In this document: in pieces, positions 11,448-23,580 of the stretch | Layout of the letters: every line of letters begins with the position of its first letter | Numbering within the stretch: position 1 is the stretch's first letter | DNA from: Medakamo hakoo | Taxonomy: Eukaryota > Chlorophyta > Trebouxiophyceae > Coccomyxaceae | Reading direction: 5' to 3' | DNA: 64,000 nt | NCBI GenBank assembly: GCA_026636295.1 | Contig: CP089453.1 | Span: forward strand, 1 to 64,000 | Notes under the pieces: model-generated | Told to the model about the DNA's origin: nothing | What the model saw: the letters and a program-made list of their open reading frames with translations, nothing else | Databases searched by the model: none | Program-made: the position numbers and the translations under genes

Positions 11448-12057
11448 GAGGGAGGGAGGGACAGGGAGCCGTCCCCCCGCCTCTTTTCCCATCCCCGCCG
11501 ACCTGCCAACCCCAACCCTGCTCCACAAGCACCCCCCCCCCCCAAAAAAAAAAAACACGACGCACCCGCCAGCATCAACGCCGTCGACCCCAGCTTGCCG
11601 CGCAGCAGGCAGGCCAGGACGACGGCGATGCCGACAAACAGGATGACGTCCTGGCCGGAGTGGTGGACGGTGCACCAGTGGTAGACGGCTGCCGCGTTTG
11701 TGGGGAGGGGCGGGGAGCGAAAGGCGGTGAGGGCGCGGCCCAAGCGCGCACGTCCATGCGCCGGGCGGCAAAGAGGGGGGGGGCACGGGGGCCAAGGCTA
11801 GCCACGGCACAACGGCGCGCCCTCTCGCATCCAGGCCGCCCACTCCCTGGCGCACACGTCCACAGGGCGGTGCGCCCCCCCACCCCCCGAAAACGACGAC
11901 CCGCGCACGCCTCCCTTGCTGGCCGCCGTCAATGCCTCGCCGCCTCTCACTCACCCGGGTCGTCCACGCGGTGTCCGTACGTGGCCGCCGCGCACACGTC
12001 GCCCGGCGCGGGGCCAGGCACGCCCGCATCGCCGCCGCCACCAGAGGCGGGCGCCAT
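5806..12057 (-). CDS. SOS1/NHE-type Na+/H+ antiporter with cyclic-nucleotide-binding-like domain
   Basis: This is a CPA1-family plasma- or organelle-membrane antiporter that should exchange Na+ (or K+) for H+. Proposed exons are 12057-11955, 11688-11566, 11357-8242 and 8052-5806 (1862 residues). Reading phases agree and donors are GTGAGT/GTGCGT. The membrane part spans about residues 45-480. It has ELFFYVFLPPLL, STDAVAILD and ESLLND, whose Asn-Asp pair (about 209) is the CPA1 ion-binding signature. The long tail holds low-complexity linkers and a cNMP-binding-like fold at about 1415-1550 (DGFIVVISGLVRV, GGVVGLFTAM), the layout of plant SOS1. The 189-nt intron at 8053-8241 is also open in frame, so a 1925-residue read-through form is possible. 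It is longer than usual SOS1 (about 1150) because of Pro/Gly/Ser linkers. Its start lies 128 bp from the next, divergent gene. Confidence 0.88.
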
Positions 12058-12185
12058 GGTGCGTGCGGGTCGAGACAGAAAAACCGCACTCGTGTTTTGT
12101 TGCTCTGCGCAGAGCAGACTGCCCCGCCCTCACCGCTGTTTCACTCGGGCAAACGAACAAGCAACACGCACAGCGCGCCTCACCC
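12058..12185. promoter_or_regulatory. Divergent intergenic promoter region
   Basis: Only 128 bp separate the start codons of the antiporter (minus) and the NmrA-like gene (plus), so both promoters and 5' leaders must lie here or overlap the genes. I see no TATA box. Confidence 0.45.
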
Positions 12186-13148
12186 ATGCCTCCCACCACC
12201 CTCCGCGCCCGGCTGGGCGCACGCCTGGCTCGTCCCAGCCGCAGCAGGCGGGCGGCCGTCGCGCACGCAGCGCGTCCGGACCCCGCTTCGTCGCCGGCCG
12301 ACGCGCCGACCCGCCGCGCGCTCGGCCTGGCCTCGCTCGCCGGCCTGGCCGGGCTCGTCGGGCTGGCCGCGCCCGCGCCCGCCCTGGCGTCCGCCCTCCC
12401 GCCAGCGTCTTCCACCATCCTGGTCGTGGGCGCGACAGGCCGGACGGGCCGCCTGGCCGTGGCCGCCCTCGCGGCCCGCGGGTTCACCGTGCGCGCGGCC
12501 GTGCGCGACCCGGCCAAGGCCGACGCGGTCGGCGTGGCGGCCCTGGCGGCGGGCGGCGTCGTCACCGTCGACCTGGCCGCGCCCGCGCCGGCCAGGGACG
12601 CGGCGCTCAAAGCCGCCCTCGCAGGCGTGGACGGCGTCGTCTGCGCCGCCGGCCACAACGGGGCGAAAGGCTCCGACTACGCTTCGGTCGACGAGGCGGG
12701 CACGGTCGCCCTCATCGCGGCGGCGGCCGCCACCCCGTCCGTCAAGCGCTTCGTCCTCCTGACCTCCCTCCTCACCAACGGCGCGGCGGCGGGCCAGCGG
12801 TTCAACCCGTCGTACGTCTTCCTCCAGCTCTTCGGCTCCGTCCTCAGCCACAAGCTGGCCGCCGAGCGCGCGCTGCGCGCGTCTGGCCTGGACTGGACGA
12901 TCGTGCGGCCGGGCGGCCTGGCGGACGCACCGCCGTCCGAAGTCGGCCGCCCTGTCCTGTCGGGAGAAGACACGCTTTTTGGCCTGCCCGGCGACCCGGG
13001 CCGGGCCGTCAGCCGGGAGACGGTCGCGGACGTGCTGGCGGCCGCGGTCGCGGTGCCAGCCGCCGGTGGGAAGGTCTTGGAACTGGTCGCGTCGCCGGAC
13101 GCTGCGGACGCCAGCGTGGACGCGCTGATTGAGGGGGTGGCGGGCTGA
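12186..13148 (+). CDS. NmrA/SDR-like NAD(P)-binding protein with plastid-lumen-type targeting signal
   Basis: The gene is a single exon of 320 codons. The start chosen is the ATG at 12186, which opens an arginine/alanine-rich, transit-peptide-like leader. A twin-arginine pair then precedes a hydrophobic stretch (TRRALGLASLAGLAGLVGLA) ending in APALA, the layout of a thylakoid Tat lumen signal. The mature part begins with a Rossmann strand and the motif VGATGRTG, typical of atypical SDR/NmrA proteins (PF13460 type). FVLLTSLL and a later WTIVRPGGL fit the same fold. Relatives act in photosystem assembly or as plastid redox proteins, but the substrate cannot be inferred here. Lumen targeting is an inference from the leader. 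Confidence 0.8.
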   Translation: MPPTTLRARLGARLARPSRSRRAAVAHAARPDPASSPADAPTRRALGLASLAGLAGLVGLAAPAPALASALPPASSTILVVGATGRTGRLAVAALAARGFTVRAAVRDPAKADAVGVAALAAGGVVTVDLAAPAPARDAALKAALAGVDGVVCAAGHNGAKGSDYASVDEAGTVALIAAAAATPSVKRFVLLTSLLTNGAAAGQRFNPSYVFLQLFGSVLSHKLAAERALRASGLDWTIVRPGGLADAPPSEVGRPVLSGEDTLFGLPGDPGRAVSRETVADVLAAAVAVPAAGGKVLELVASPDAADASVDALIEGVAG

Positions 13149-13349
13149 CGGGCCGCTGTGGGCGCGGGACGGGAGCCTGTCACACCGCGCGCGGAGTGGG
13201 AGCCCCCCCCCCGCGCGCCTGAAACCTCGTCCTCTGCGAAAACAAAAAACAGAGGCGACAGCCGGCGCGCCGGGCACACACCACCATTCACCCCCTCCGC
13301 CCCGCCGGCACGCCCGGCCCCAGCCCACGCCACGCCCCGTCAACCAACC

Positions 13350-14395
13350 ATGCGCGTCTTCCTCCTCACCCTCCTGGCGGCGGGCATGCTGGCCTCAGCC
13401 TCGGCCGACGCCTCCTCCTCCTCCCTGGCCGCCGCGCCTGCGGTCGGCGCCGCCCTGCACTCGGTCAAGGCCCGCCCGCCGCCGCCGCCACCGGCCACGA
13501 AGCCGCCGCCGTCCAAGCCCGCCCCCTCCGCCATCTGCCCGACGGGCGGCTTTTCCTGTTCGACGTACTTTGAAGACGTCGTGCCCCTGTCCCCGGCCGA
13601 TGCGGCGGCCGTCGCCGCGCGCGCGTCCGGCACGCCCGGCCAGCTCTCCAACGGCGCGTCGCCCTGGAACACGGTGGAGCCCTGTCCCAAAGACTCGCTG
13701 ACGAACTCGGGCAAGACGGCGTCCCAGATCGAGGCGCAGGTAAGGGGGGTCGGCCGGGTGGCACGCTCCAGTGTTGACGCGCAATGTGTTGTTTCCAAAC
13801 AGAGAACGCGGCGCGCGCATCAGGCGGGGCGCGCTCAGAGCGCGCGGCCCCGACGCGTCTCTCCATCATTGCATCCACACTCCCACACCCTACCCCCTCA
13901 ACACACGCCCAGCTCGCCTACTGCATCAACGCCGTCCGCGTCAACCCGTCCCGCTACCAGGCCGACTTCACCGCGCGGTCGTCCTGTTCCTACTCCTCCT
14001 GGATCGCGGGCGCCACGTCGCCACGGCGCAAGGCCCTCTCATACACCGACGCGAGAGCGACCAAGCTGGACGCCGCGGCGCGCAAGCACGCCACGGACAT
14101 GGCGACCAAGAACTTCTTCTCGCACACGGGCTCTGACAGGTCGTCGCCCATGCAGCGCGCCCGTGCCGCGGGCTACACCGGCTCCTCCCTGGGCGAAAAC
14201 ATCGCGGCCGGCTATTCCTCCATCCGGGCCGCCATGGTCGCCTGGATGTGCTCGTCCGGGCACCGGTCCAACCTGCTGTCGTGCGCCTGGGGCAGCTTCG
14301 GGTCCGGGTACGCCTACTCGTCCGGGTCGACGTACAAGCACTACTACGTCCAGGATTTCGGGTGTGGGGCGAGCAGCTGCTACAGCTGCCAGTGA
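13350..14395 (+). CDS. Secreted CAP/SCP-domain protein (PR-1/YkwD-like)
   Basis: There are two exons, 13350-13739 and 13913-14395 (290 residues), joined in phase 0 by GTAAGG and a CCCAG acceptor. Residues 1-19 are a clear signal peptide (MRVFLLTLLAAGMLASASA). A proline-rich linker follows, then a Cys-containing segment. Exon 2 is a CAP domain: the LAYCINAVR start, an NFFSHTGSD block, then a GYTGSSLGENIAAGY block and a GHRSNLL block with the typical His. These resemble the bacterial YkwD type more than animal CRISPs. The C-terminus is Cys-rich (CGASSCYSCQ). CAP proteins are extracellular and bind lipids or metals in some families. The role here is unknown. Confidence 0.88.
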
Positions 14396-14880
14396 TTGAA
14401 AGGTGGGGTGTGTGGGAGGGGGAGGGGCGACGCGCGCTGCTCTCCAGTTGCCCAGGACAGTGGGCGGAGCCCAGCGCGCCCCCCGGCCACACGGGGCAGG
14501 CCCTGCATGCCAGGCCCCGGCCCTGGACAGCCAGCCGCCCACGTGCGGCCTGGCCCCGCCGCGAGCGCGCTCCTCCCGCCGCCCGTCGTGTCGAGAGATG
14601 AATGAAGGCAGTGGGAGGTTTTTTTTTTTTTCTACTTCATTTGCTCAGCCGCTGTTTTTTTTGGGGGGGTGTATGGTGGAAGGAAGTCACGCGTGGGGAA
14701 GCACGTGCCCACTCGATTGACGTCGGGGCACGCGCACAGAACGTTTGGGCGTCAAGCAGTGTGATGATGAAAATGTTTGTTGGTGCCCCTCCAGCCGGGC
14801 CGGGTCGGCCGACCGAAAATCTCACTCTCCTGTTTGCTGCTGGCTTCCCTCCTCTCTGCCCCCGCCGCCAGCACGCGCCC
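14396..14880. other. Intergenic region with T-rich tract
   Basis: This interval contains the 3' end of the CAP/SCP gene, a T/G homopolymer-rich patch at about 14619-14670 and the upstream region of the PQBP1-like gene. An in-frame ATG at 14764 could extend the downstream protein by 39 residues. No other gene is seen. Confidence 0.5.
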
Positions 14881-15816
14881 ATGGGCGGCGACGGCGGCGC
14901 CCTCCCAGCCGCCGCCGAGCTTGACGCCGACCCGTCTGCCTGCGCGACGGCGGTGGAAGAATCGGCAGCCGCGGGCGACGACGGTGGCGGCGGCAAGGCA
15001 ACGCATGCGCTCGACCCGCCGGCCGCGGCCGCTGACCCCCCGCCGGCCGCGGCCGCCGACCCGCCTCCTCCTCCACAGCGAGACCTCCCACCCCTCCTCC
15101 GCGCCCGCCTGACCAAGCGGGGCATCTTGCCCGCGGCAGACGACGACGGCGCGCCCGGCGGGCCGCCCGCCCGGGCGGAGCAGGGCCCGGCCGGCGCCGC
15201 CCACCCGTCCACGCCGCCCCTCACCTGGCGCCCCGTCCCGCCCGCCGCGGCCGCGCACGTCGCGCACGGCCCGCCCCTCCCGCCCGGGTGGGGCGCGGCC
15301 TTTGACTGGGCGTACGGCCACCCGTACTTCTTCAACGCCCTGACGGGCGTGCGGTCGTGGGTGCACCCGCTGCTCGTGCACGGCGCGGGCGGCGGCGGGG
15401 GTGGTGCGGGCGCGTGGGGCGGCGGCGGCGGCAGCGAACCCTTCCCGCGGCACCACCGCCACGGACCGCCGCCGCCGCCGCGCCCGGGCTTCGAACCGGC
15501 GGCCGTGTTCAGTGGGCCTCGCCCCGGCTGGGTCTTCAAAATGGGCGCGCGCGGCCTGGGGTATTACGAGGACGACGGCGGCGGCGGCGGAGGGCGGCGG
15601 CCGCACCCGCCACGTCCGCCGCCGCCGGGCGGCCGCGGCGGCGGGCCGGCGCCGGCCGCCCCACCCTCACCCCCGCCGCCCGGGCGGGCGGCCGCGCCGC
15701 GCCCCCCGCCGCCCCAGCCCCACCTGACCGCCGCCCTGGACCCGATGGACCCGTCTTCCTACTCCGACGCGCCGCGCGGGAAGTGGAGTTCGGGCCTGGA
15801 CGCGGCCAGGAGGTGA
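14881..15816 (+). CDS. PQBP1: PQBP1-like WW-domain splicing factor
   Basis: The frame is 311 codons from the ATG at 14881. It has three landmarks of polyglutamine-binding protein 1. The first is a short N-terminal LRARLTKRGIL motif (human LQTRLAKRGIL). The second is a WW domain at about 135-165 (PLPPGWGAAFDWAYGHPYFF, then a second Trp). The third is the C-terminal DPMDPSSYSDAPRGKWSSGL, which in human PQBP1 binds the U5 snRNP 15-kDa protein. The region between is Gly/Pro/His-rich. The stop codon is embedded in an AG|GTGAGT donor-like site. The last block found in animals and plants (GPLFQQRPYPSPG) is absent downstream, so the gene is either C-terminally short or has an exon I cannot find. An in-frame ATG at 14764 is an alternative start. 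Confidence 0.85.
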   Translation: MGGDGGALPAAAELDADPSACATAVEESAAAGDDGGGGKATHALDPPAAAADPPPAAAADPPPPPQRDLPPLLRARLTKRGILPAADDDGAPGGPPARAEQGPAGAAHPSTPPLTWRPVPPAAAAHVAHGPPLPPGWGAAFDWAYGHPYFFNALTGVRSWVHPLLVHGAGGGGGGAGAWGGGGGSEPFPRHHRHGPPPPPRPGFEPAAVFSGPRPGWVFKMGARGLGYYEDDGGGGGGRRPHPPRPPPPGGRGGGPAPAAPPSPPPPGRAAAPRPPPPQPHLTAALDPMDPSSYSDAPRGKWSSGLDAARR

Positions 15817-16163
15817 GTGGGAGAGGGGGGAGGGGGAGAAGGGGGGGGGGGCGGCGGCGGCGGCGGCGGCGGCGGCGCGCGCGCGCGTGCGCCGCGGTCG
15901 CCTTGGGCTCCTGGGCGACCGCGGGAGCGGGGGGGCGGAGGCGTGTGTGTAGAGGACAGGGAAACAGGCAGGCCGGCAGCGGGGCCAGACCCCCACGACG
16001 CGCACAGGACCGAGGCGGCAGCAGACGCGCGCTCCAGCCGCGGGCCACAAGTTTTGTTTTGCTCTCGCGCGGACGGGCTCCCCGAAAACACAAGGAAATT
16101 CGCCGCCCGGAAACAACACTGGAGCGGGCGCGAGCACACACGCACGCACGCACAGTCACCGCC
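15817..16163. other. Intergenic region with poly-G and GGC repeats
   Basis: This holds a G homopolymer and a (GGC)n tract at about 15841-15876, then the 5' region of phytoene desaturase. No exon for the missing PQBP1 C-terminus was found in any frame. Confidence 0.5.
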
Positions 16164-18470
<2,307 letters not shown>

Positions 18471-18646
18471 GAGGAGGAGGGCGGCAGTGGTGAGAGAGGA
18501 GAGGGGTTGGGGGGGCGAGGGCGTGTGATGAGAGAGAGCGTTTGTTTTGTCTTCATTCACGCGTTCCGCCGCGGCGCTGCGACGCCTTTCTTTCACCGCA
18601 TTCCCAGTCCTGCGCGTTCCTCGGACAGCCACACACCCCCACATCC

Positions 18647-19862
18647 ATGGCGGCTGTGACGACGACCGCGGCGCGGTCGCTGGGCTGCTGCACGAGGCGT
18701 TGCAATGCGCGGCTAGCGCTGCCGCCGGCCGCCGGCGCACGGACGCGCCTGCTGGCGCCGCCGCCCGCTCTGCCTCTCCCACGCCCTGGCCAGGCCTTGC
18801 AGTCGCGTAGAGCTAGCCGGCGTGGGAGCGAGCAAGACAATGCGTGTCTGCCAGGCCCATCCCGAGACGCCGACGCGCACCCGACCAGCCCGACGACGAC
18901 CTCCACCTCCACACCGTCCCTCTCCCTGCTCGTCGCGCTGGCCTCCACAGCCGCCGCCTCCCTGCTCACCGCTCCACCCACTCCGGCGGCTGGCATGTCG
19001 TACGACCCGGGCGCGGGATCCGACTTCCTGAAAAACGTGGCGGGCGCGGCGTACGTCGTCCTGCTGGTCATCTTTGCTGCGCGGCTGCTGCGGCGGCGGG
19101 CCACCACCGCGACGTCGACGCGCCTGGCGTCGGCCGCGCCCGCGCCGCCGTCCCGGCGGCGTGAGATTGCACGCGCCACGCCCGGACGGGCTGCCTGGGC
19201 GGCGCTCCAAGCGGGGGCTTGTGCGGTCGCGTTGTACGCCGTCTGCCTCGCCGTCGACGGCTTTTTCGACGGCCAGTCCCTGCCCGACGGCTATTCCGCC
19301 CGCAACATTGCGGTGACGCTGCGCACGATCGGCCGTGGGCTGGCGTACCTGCTGACGTTTATCTTTGCGGCCAACGCGGTCGGCCTGGCAGGTGAGTTGT
19401 TGGGAGGGGGATGGGAGGGTGGAGGGTTGACCGACGGTGCGCGCGAGGCGGTGCGCGTGCCGTCGGCGTAGGCGGGCCTCATCGGCCAGAGTGCCTCCAA
19501 CGACCTGGACAGGTCACTCCGCGCGCCCGCCACGTCCAGGTCGCGCCTCCATCGCGGGCGCGGCGCACCCGCGTCTCGTGTGCGGACCGCGCCCCTTGCC
19601 CGCCCCACGCGAGCAGCACCCAGTCTCTCACCCGCCGCCTCCCCACTCCCTCGCCCCCAACCCCCAATCAACCACTCAAAAACAACAACCAGGCCTGGCC
19701 ATCCAGCTGGTCTTCTACCCGGAGCCGGCGGACCTGTACGCGGACGGGCCGGTGGGTGGGCAGGACGGACAGCAGGGCGGCGGCGCGATGACTGGGGAGG
19801 GGCCGGCAGCCGAACCGTCGGGCGACGGCCAGGGCCCTCCGCCGCCGGCCGCGCCGTCGTGA
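18647..19862 (+). CDS. DUF3082-like plastid membrane protein
   Basis: Exons are 18647-19391 and 19693-19862 (304 residues, phase 1 junction). A long Arg/Ser/Ala-rich leader (1-115) fits a plastid transit peptide. Four hydrophobic helices follow: AAYVVLLVIFAARLL; an Ala/Leu-rich one near GACAVALYAVCLAV; and the pair in the conserved block YSARNIAVTLRTIGRGLAYL and LTFIFAANAVGLAGLAIQLV. That last block, split by the intron, is what I recognise from the cyanobacterial and plastid DUF3082 family of unknown function. The C-terminal tail is acidic and low in complexity. It starts 176 bp after the phytoene desaturase stop on the same strand. Confidence 0.72.
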
Positions 19863-20162
19863 GCGAAAAAACTTGTGAATGGATGATGAAGAATCGTTTT
19901 TTTTTTGGCCGTTCGCTACACGCACGGCGCTCAGGGGACACACCCACCCCACCCACCCAGGCGCACGCACGCACACAGCTCTCACCGAGGGAGGGACGGT
20001 GGCCGCGGACGCCTTGATTGATTGATGCTCCCTCCCCCCCCCCCCCCCCCCCCCCCCAACAACAACAACAACAACAAAAAGGATGGACCTCCCCCCGCTC
20101 CCTCTCTCTCTCTCTCTCGCGCGCACACCCAACCCCCCTCCCCCCCCGCCCGCCCTCTCCAC
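19863..20162. other. Convergent 3' intergenic region
   Basis: This is the space between two converging genes. It holds a T tract near 19899, a 20+ base C homopolymer at about 20035-20056, an AAC repeat and a CT tract. No gene is seen. Confidence 0.6.
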
Positions 20163-23100
20163 TCACGCACTCCCCGACAGCGCCGCCTCCTTCGCCTCCA
20201 GGTTGCGCACCTTCAAAAAGCCGGCCAGCACAAAGATGCCCGCCCCGCCCGCGCCGATGAACGCCGCGGTGGCCGCGCCGGCCATGGCGGAGACGGCGCA
20301 CACCGTGCCGACGTTGACGAGCGCCGACGCGAGCACGGCCGCGGCCGTGACGCGCTGCATGGCCGCGACGCGCGCCAACGCCCGCTCCGCCTCCAACGCA
20401 CGCACGCGCGGCTTCAAGTCGCCGCGCTCCAGGCGGGCCACCGTGTCGGCCGTGTCCGCAATCAGGTTGGGCCCGATGAACAGGTTCTTGACCGCCCGGT
20501 TTTGCGCGGCCGCGCGCTTGGCAAACTCACTCTTGGCCTTGCTCCACGTCGGGTTGCCTTCCAGCAGCAGGCCGCGCGCGTACGGCGCCGCGATCTCGGT
20601 GATGTCAAACCGCGGGTCCAGCGACTTGCCGATGCCGTCCAGGACGGTGAAGGACCGGACGACGAACGTGAACGTCGCGGGGAAGCGGAAGGGCTTGTCG
20701 GCCGACGCGAGGAGCAAGTCCTCGCCGATGGACGACAGGATTTGCTTGCGCTTGGCCTTTTGCTCCGCCTTGGAAGCGGGGCCCTTGAAGGACGACCGGT
20801 ACTTTTCCGGGTCGGCCGCCGCCTCCGCCCGCTGGGCGTCCAGCCGCTCCTGGAACGAGTCCAGGAAGAATTGGGCGGTGCGGCGGATCGCGACGCGGTC
20901 GCCGCCCGGGACGAGGACGCCCATGGACACCAGCGCGTCCAAGCACCGGTCCGGGTCCTTTTGGTAGACGCCGTAGAACAGTTCCAGCAGGCCTTCGCGG
21001 ACGTCGCCGGGGATGGTGCCCATCATGCCAAAGTCGTAGTAGATCAGGCGGCCGCCCGGGTCCGACGCGTCGACGGCGACGTTGCCCTGTTGAGGGGTTG
21101 GCGTTGTTTTTGAGGGGGGGGGAGTGAGTGGTGGGACGGGCGGGGGGGCGAGCGAGTAGGGCGATGACCTCCCGCCCGGGCAGCGAGCGCGGGCTGGGCG
21201 GGGGCGGGCGGGCGGGTGGGAGGGGGTGGGAGGGGAGCTCCCCCCCCCCCCCCCCCCCCCCCCAGGGGGGGGGGCTCCCCTCTTACCCCCTCCCGAGTGC
21301 GGTCCCTCCCGAGTGCGGTCCGCACTCCACCACCATCCCCGGGCGGTCGTCGGCGGATGGGACGCGCCCGCCCGCATCCCCACTACCAACCACCCCTCCA
21401 AGAAGCATGTTGCACACTCACCGGGTGCGGGTCGGCGTGGAAAAAGCCGTACGTCAGCAGCTGCTGCAGGTAGCACTCGACCGTGCGGCGGGCGAGCGAC
21501 AGGCGGTCCACGCCCGCGTCGTCCAGCTCGGCCGCCCGGTTGACTTTGATGCCGGGCACGTACTCCATCGTCAGCACTTCGGGAGACGACCGCTCCCAGA
21601 TGACGGTCGGCACTTTCACCCAGTCCGTCTCCCCAAAGTTCTTGCGGAAGCGGTCGGCGTTGGCGCCCTCCAGCGTGTAGTCGATCTCCTGGTACAGGAT
21701 GCGCGCGCACTCGTCGTAGATGGCGACCCAGTCGCGCGCCGCGCCGTCGGACTTGGGGTCGGCGGCCTGCAGCCACTTGGCGAGCAGGCGGATGTTTTTG
21801 AGGTCGATGTCGAAGAGCTGCTGCAGCCCCGGCCGCTGGACCTTGACGACGACGCGCTCGCCGGCCAGGCGGGCCAGGTGGACCTGGCCCAGCGACGCGG
21901 CCGCGATGGGTTGCGGGTCAAACTCTTCGAAGAGGGTCGACACGGGCCCGCCCAACGACCGTTCGACCGTCGCGACCGCCAGCTTGCTGTCAAAGGGCGG
22001 CACGTCGTCCTGCAGCTTCTCCAGCTCCTGCACAAACTCGGGCGACAGGACGTCGACGCGCGTGGAGAACTGTTGGCCAATCTTGATGAACGTCGGGCCG
22101 AGCTTGACGAGCCCCTCCCGCAGCCAGACCGCGAGGCTGCGGCGGCGGGCCGACACGTTTTCGGGGGACATCTTGCCCGGCGCGCGCCGGTACGTGAACG
22201 CCCGGCCGACCAGCCACAGGCGGAAGAAGAAGGCGACCGCGAACGACCAGATCTGGAACGTGCGCTGGAGGGCAGAGTACTTGCGGAAGCGCGACCACCG
22301 CCCGCCGGGCGCGACGTACGGCGTGCCGGCGGCGGAGGTGGACCCGCCCGCGGTGGCGGCCTTCATGGCGGCTTCCCGGGCGGCCAGGCTGGTTGGAGGG
22401 GGGGGGGGGGACGGGCGGAGAGTGAGGAGAACATGGGCGAGGTCGGGGGGTGGAGGGAGGCCCCCCCTCCCCCCACCGAGGGAGGCGTGGCTAGCGCGGC
22501 GGCGCGGCCGCTCCTCCCGCGGCACCCTCCGCAAAACGCACCGGTCCGACGCGCACGCCTCCAGCTGGCCCGCCGCACAGGCGTCGATGCCCTCCTCGAT
22601 GGCCAGCACATCGCCCGTGTCGATCTCGGCCAGGTTGACGGACGCAGCGGGCAGGGAGGCCGGCCGCCCGTTGAGGCGCGCGCCGCCGGCCGCGCCGTTG
22701 AGCGTCTTGCCGTTGACGGGCGCCGCCGACCCGTTGACGGCCGTGCCGTTGACGTGCGGCGTGGACGACGTGGACGTGGACGGCTCGGCTTCGACGACGA
22801 CGGTCTCACCGGCCGCGGCGACCTGTTGGGAAGGAAGGGCGGGCGGGCGAATTCGTGAGGATAGAGTCGCTGCTGGCGGCGCTCGGGTCGGGGGGGGGGC
22901 GTCGGACACCACCCTTCCTCGTTTCCGCCCACGTTGCCGGGGCATCCACGGGCCGACCCGGGCTTTTTTACCCGATTCTGGCGCGCTGACGTCTGCGTAA
23001 GAGTCTGCGCGCGGCGGAGACGGCGCCTGAAGCCTCCGCGCCCGCTCTCCGCCCGGTTTTGCGCATGCGGCGTCGGAGGACAGGCGCGTGGCTGGCCGCG

Positions 23101-23431
23101 CCGCCGTCAATTCAGACGGCCGGCCGTGTGCTTGGACGGAGCATCCAGCCCCGCATCCCACAGAATCAGACGCGCCACACACGGCCATGGCATGTGCTCC
23201 AGACGGACAGTGTAAACGAGGCCAGCACCGCCGCCGTCTCGGCCTCCTTTTTCCTCGCTGCCCCAACGCCGCCGCTCTCTTCTCAACAAAACGCACCTCC
23301 ACCAGCCGGCCCGCCGCCCGCCGGGCCGGCACGGCTGCCGCCGCCGGCCGCCGGCTGCCCGCCACGGTGCAGGGCCGCCTCTGTGGGACGGCGGCAGCGG
23401 GGCCGCCGCCGCGCAGGGCGAGCTGCTGCAT
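20163..23431 (-). CDS. ABC1K (UbiB-like atypical kinase), probably plastid
   Basis: Exons are 23431-23297, 22822-22542, 22388-21422 and 21086-20163 (768 residues, phases 0, 2, 0). Motifs of the ABC1/UbiB family appear in order: KIGQ in FIKIGQQFSTR, the Ala-rich loop AAASLGQVH, the Lys of VVVKVQRPG, ExD in QEIDYTLEGANADRF, the catalytic HADPHPGNV (split by intron 3) and the metal-binding DFG of YYDFGMMG. The C-terminus has two hydrophobic segments. Exon 1 is transit-peptide-like, which fits the plastoglobule or thylakoid ABC1Ks that regulate prenylquinone metabolism, but a mitochondrial site is not excluded. The first two introns (474 and 153 nt) are multiples of three and stop-free, so they also read through in frame. 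Confidence 0.9.
21229..21327. repeat. Hairpin-forming homopolymer and palindrome in ABC1K intron 3
   Basis: A GGGAGGGGAGCT-like arm is followed by about 25 C, an A, about 10 G and GCTCCCCTC, which can fold back on itself. Just beyond, a 15-bp unit (CCTCCCGAGTGCGGT) is repeated in tandem and runs into a palindrome, GAGTGCGG-T-CCGCACTC, at 21311-21327. Confidence 0.8.
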
Positions 23432-23580
23432 CTCTGTGGGGAAGGGGAGGGGGGGGAGAAGAAACGCGCGGCGCTCCTGTCTCGCGCAAGGAGCAGCGAA
23501 GTGAGAGGCGGGCGGGCAAGAGACCGCCTTTCCTGAGAGAAAGGCGGTCTCTCAGTCCTTCCATTCCCCTCAGCATCGCC
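23432..23580. promoter_or_regulatory. 149-bp divergent promoter with a perfect hairpin
   Basis: This interval separates the ABC1K and cyclase-associated-protein start codons. At 23519-23552 it contains AGAGACCGCCTTTC, a 6-nt loop and the exact reverse complement, ending 28 bases before the downstream ATG. Confidence 0.6.
23519..23552 (+). repeat. Perfect 14-bp inverted repeat in the 5' leader of CAP
   Basis: Arms 23519-23532 and 23539-23552 match without error across a 6-nt loop (CTGAGA). If transcribed it is a stable stem-loop in the leader, placed where it could affect translation start or bind a protein. If not transcribed it could be a dyad operator for either divergent gene. Confidence 0.9.

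Noticed and set aside
14755-14880. Start of the PQBP1-like protein at 14764
   Set aside because: The extra 39 residues are not conserved and include a run unlike any PQBP1. The ATG at 14881 gives the better N-terminus, though the upstream start cannot be excluded.
21128-22858. 576-codon plus-strand frame across the ABC1K gene
   Set aside because: It crosses an intron and exons with clear kinase motifs on the other strand, and its protein is compositional Arg/Gly/Asp without family features.
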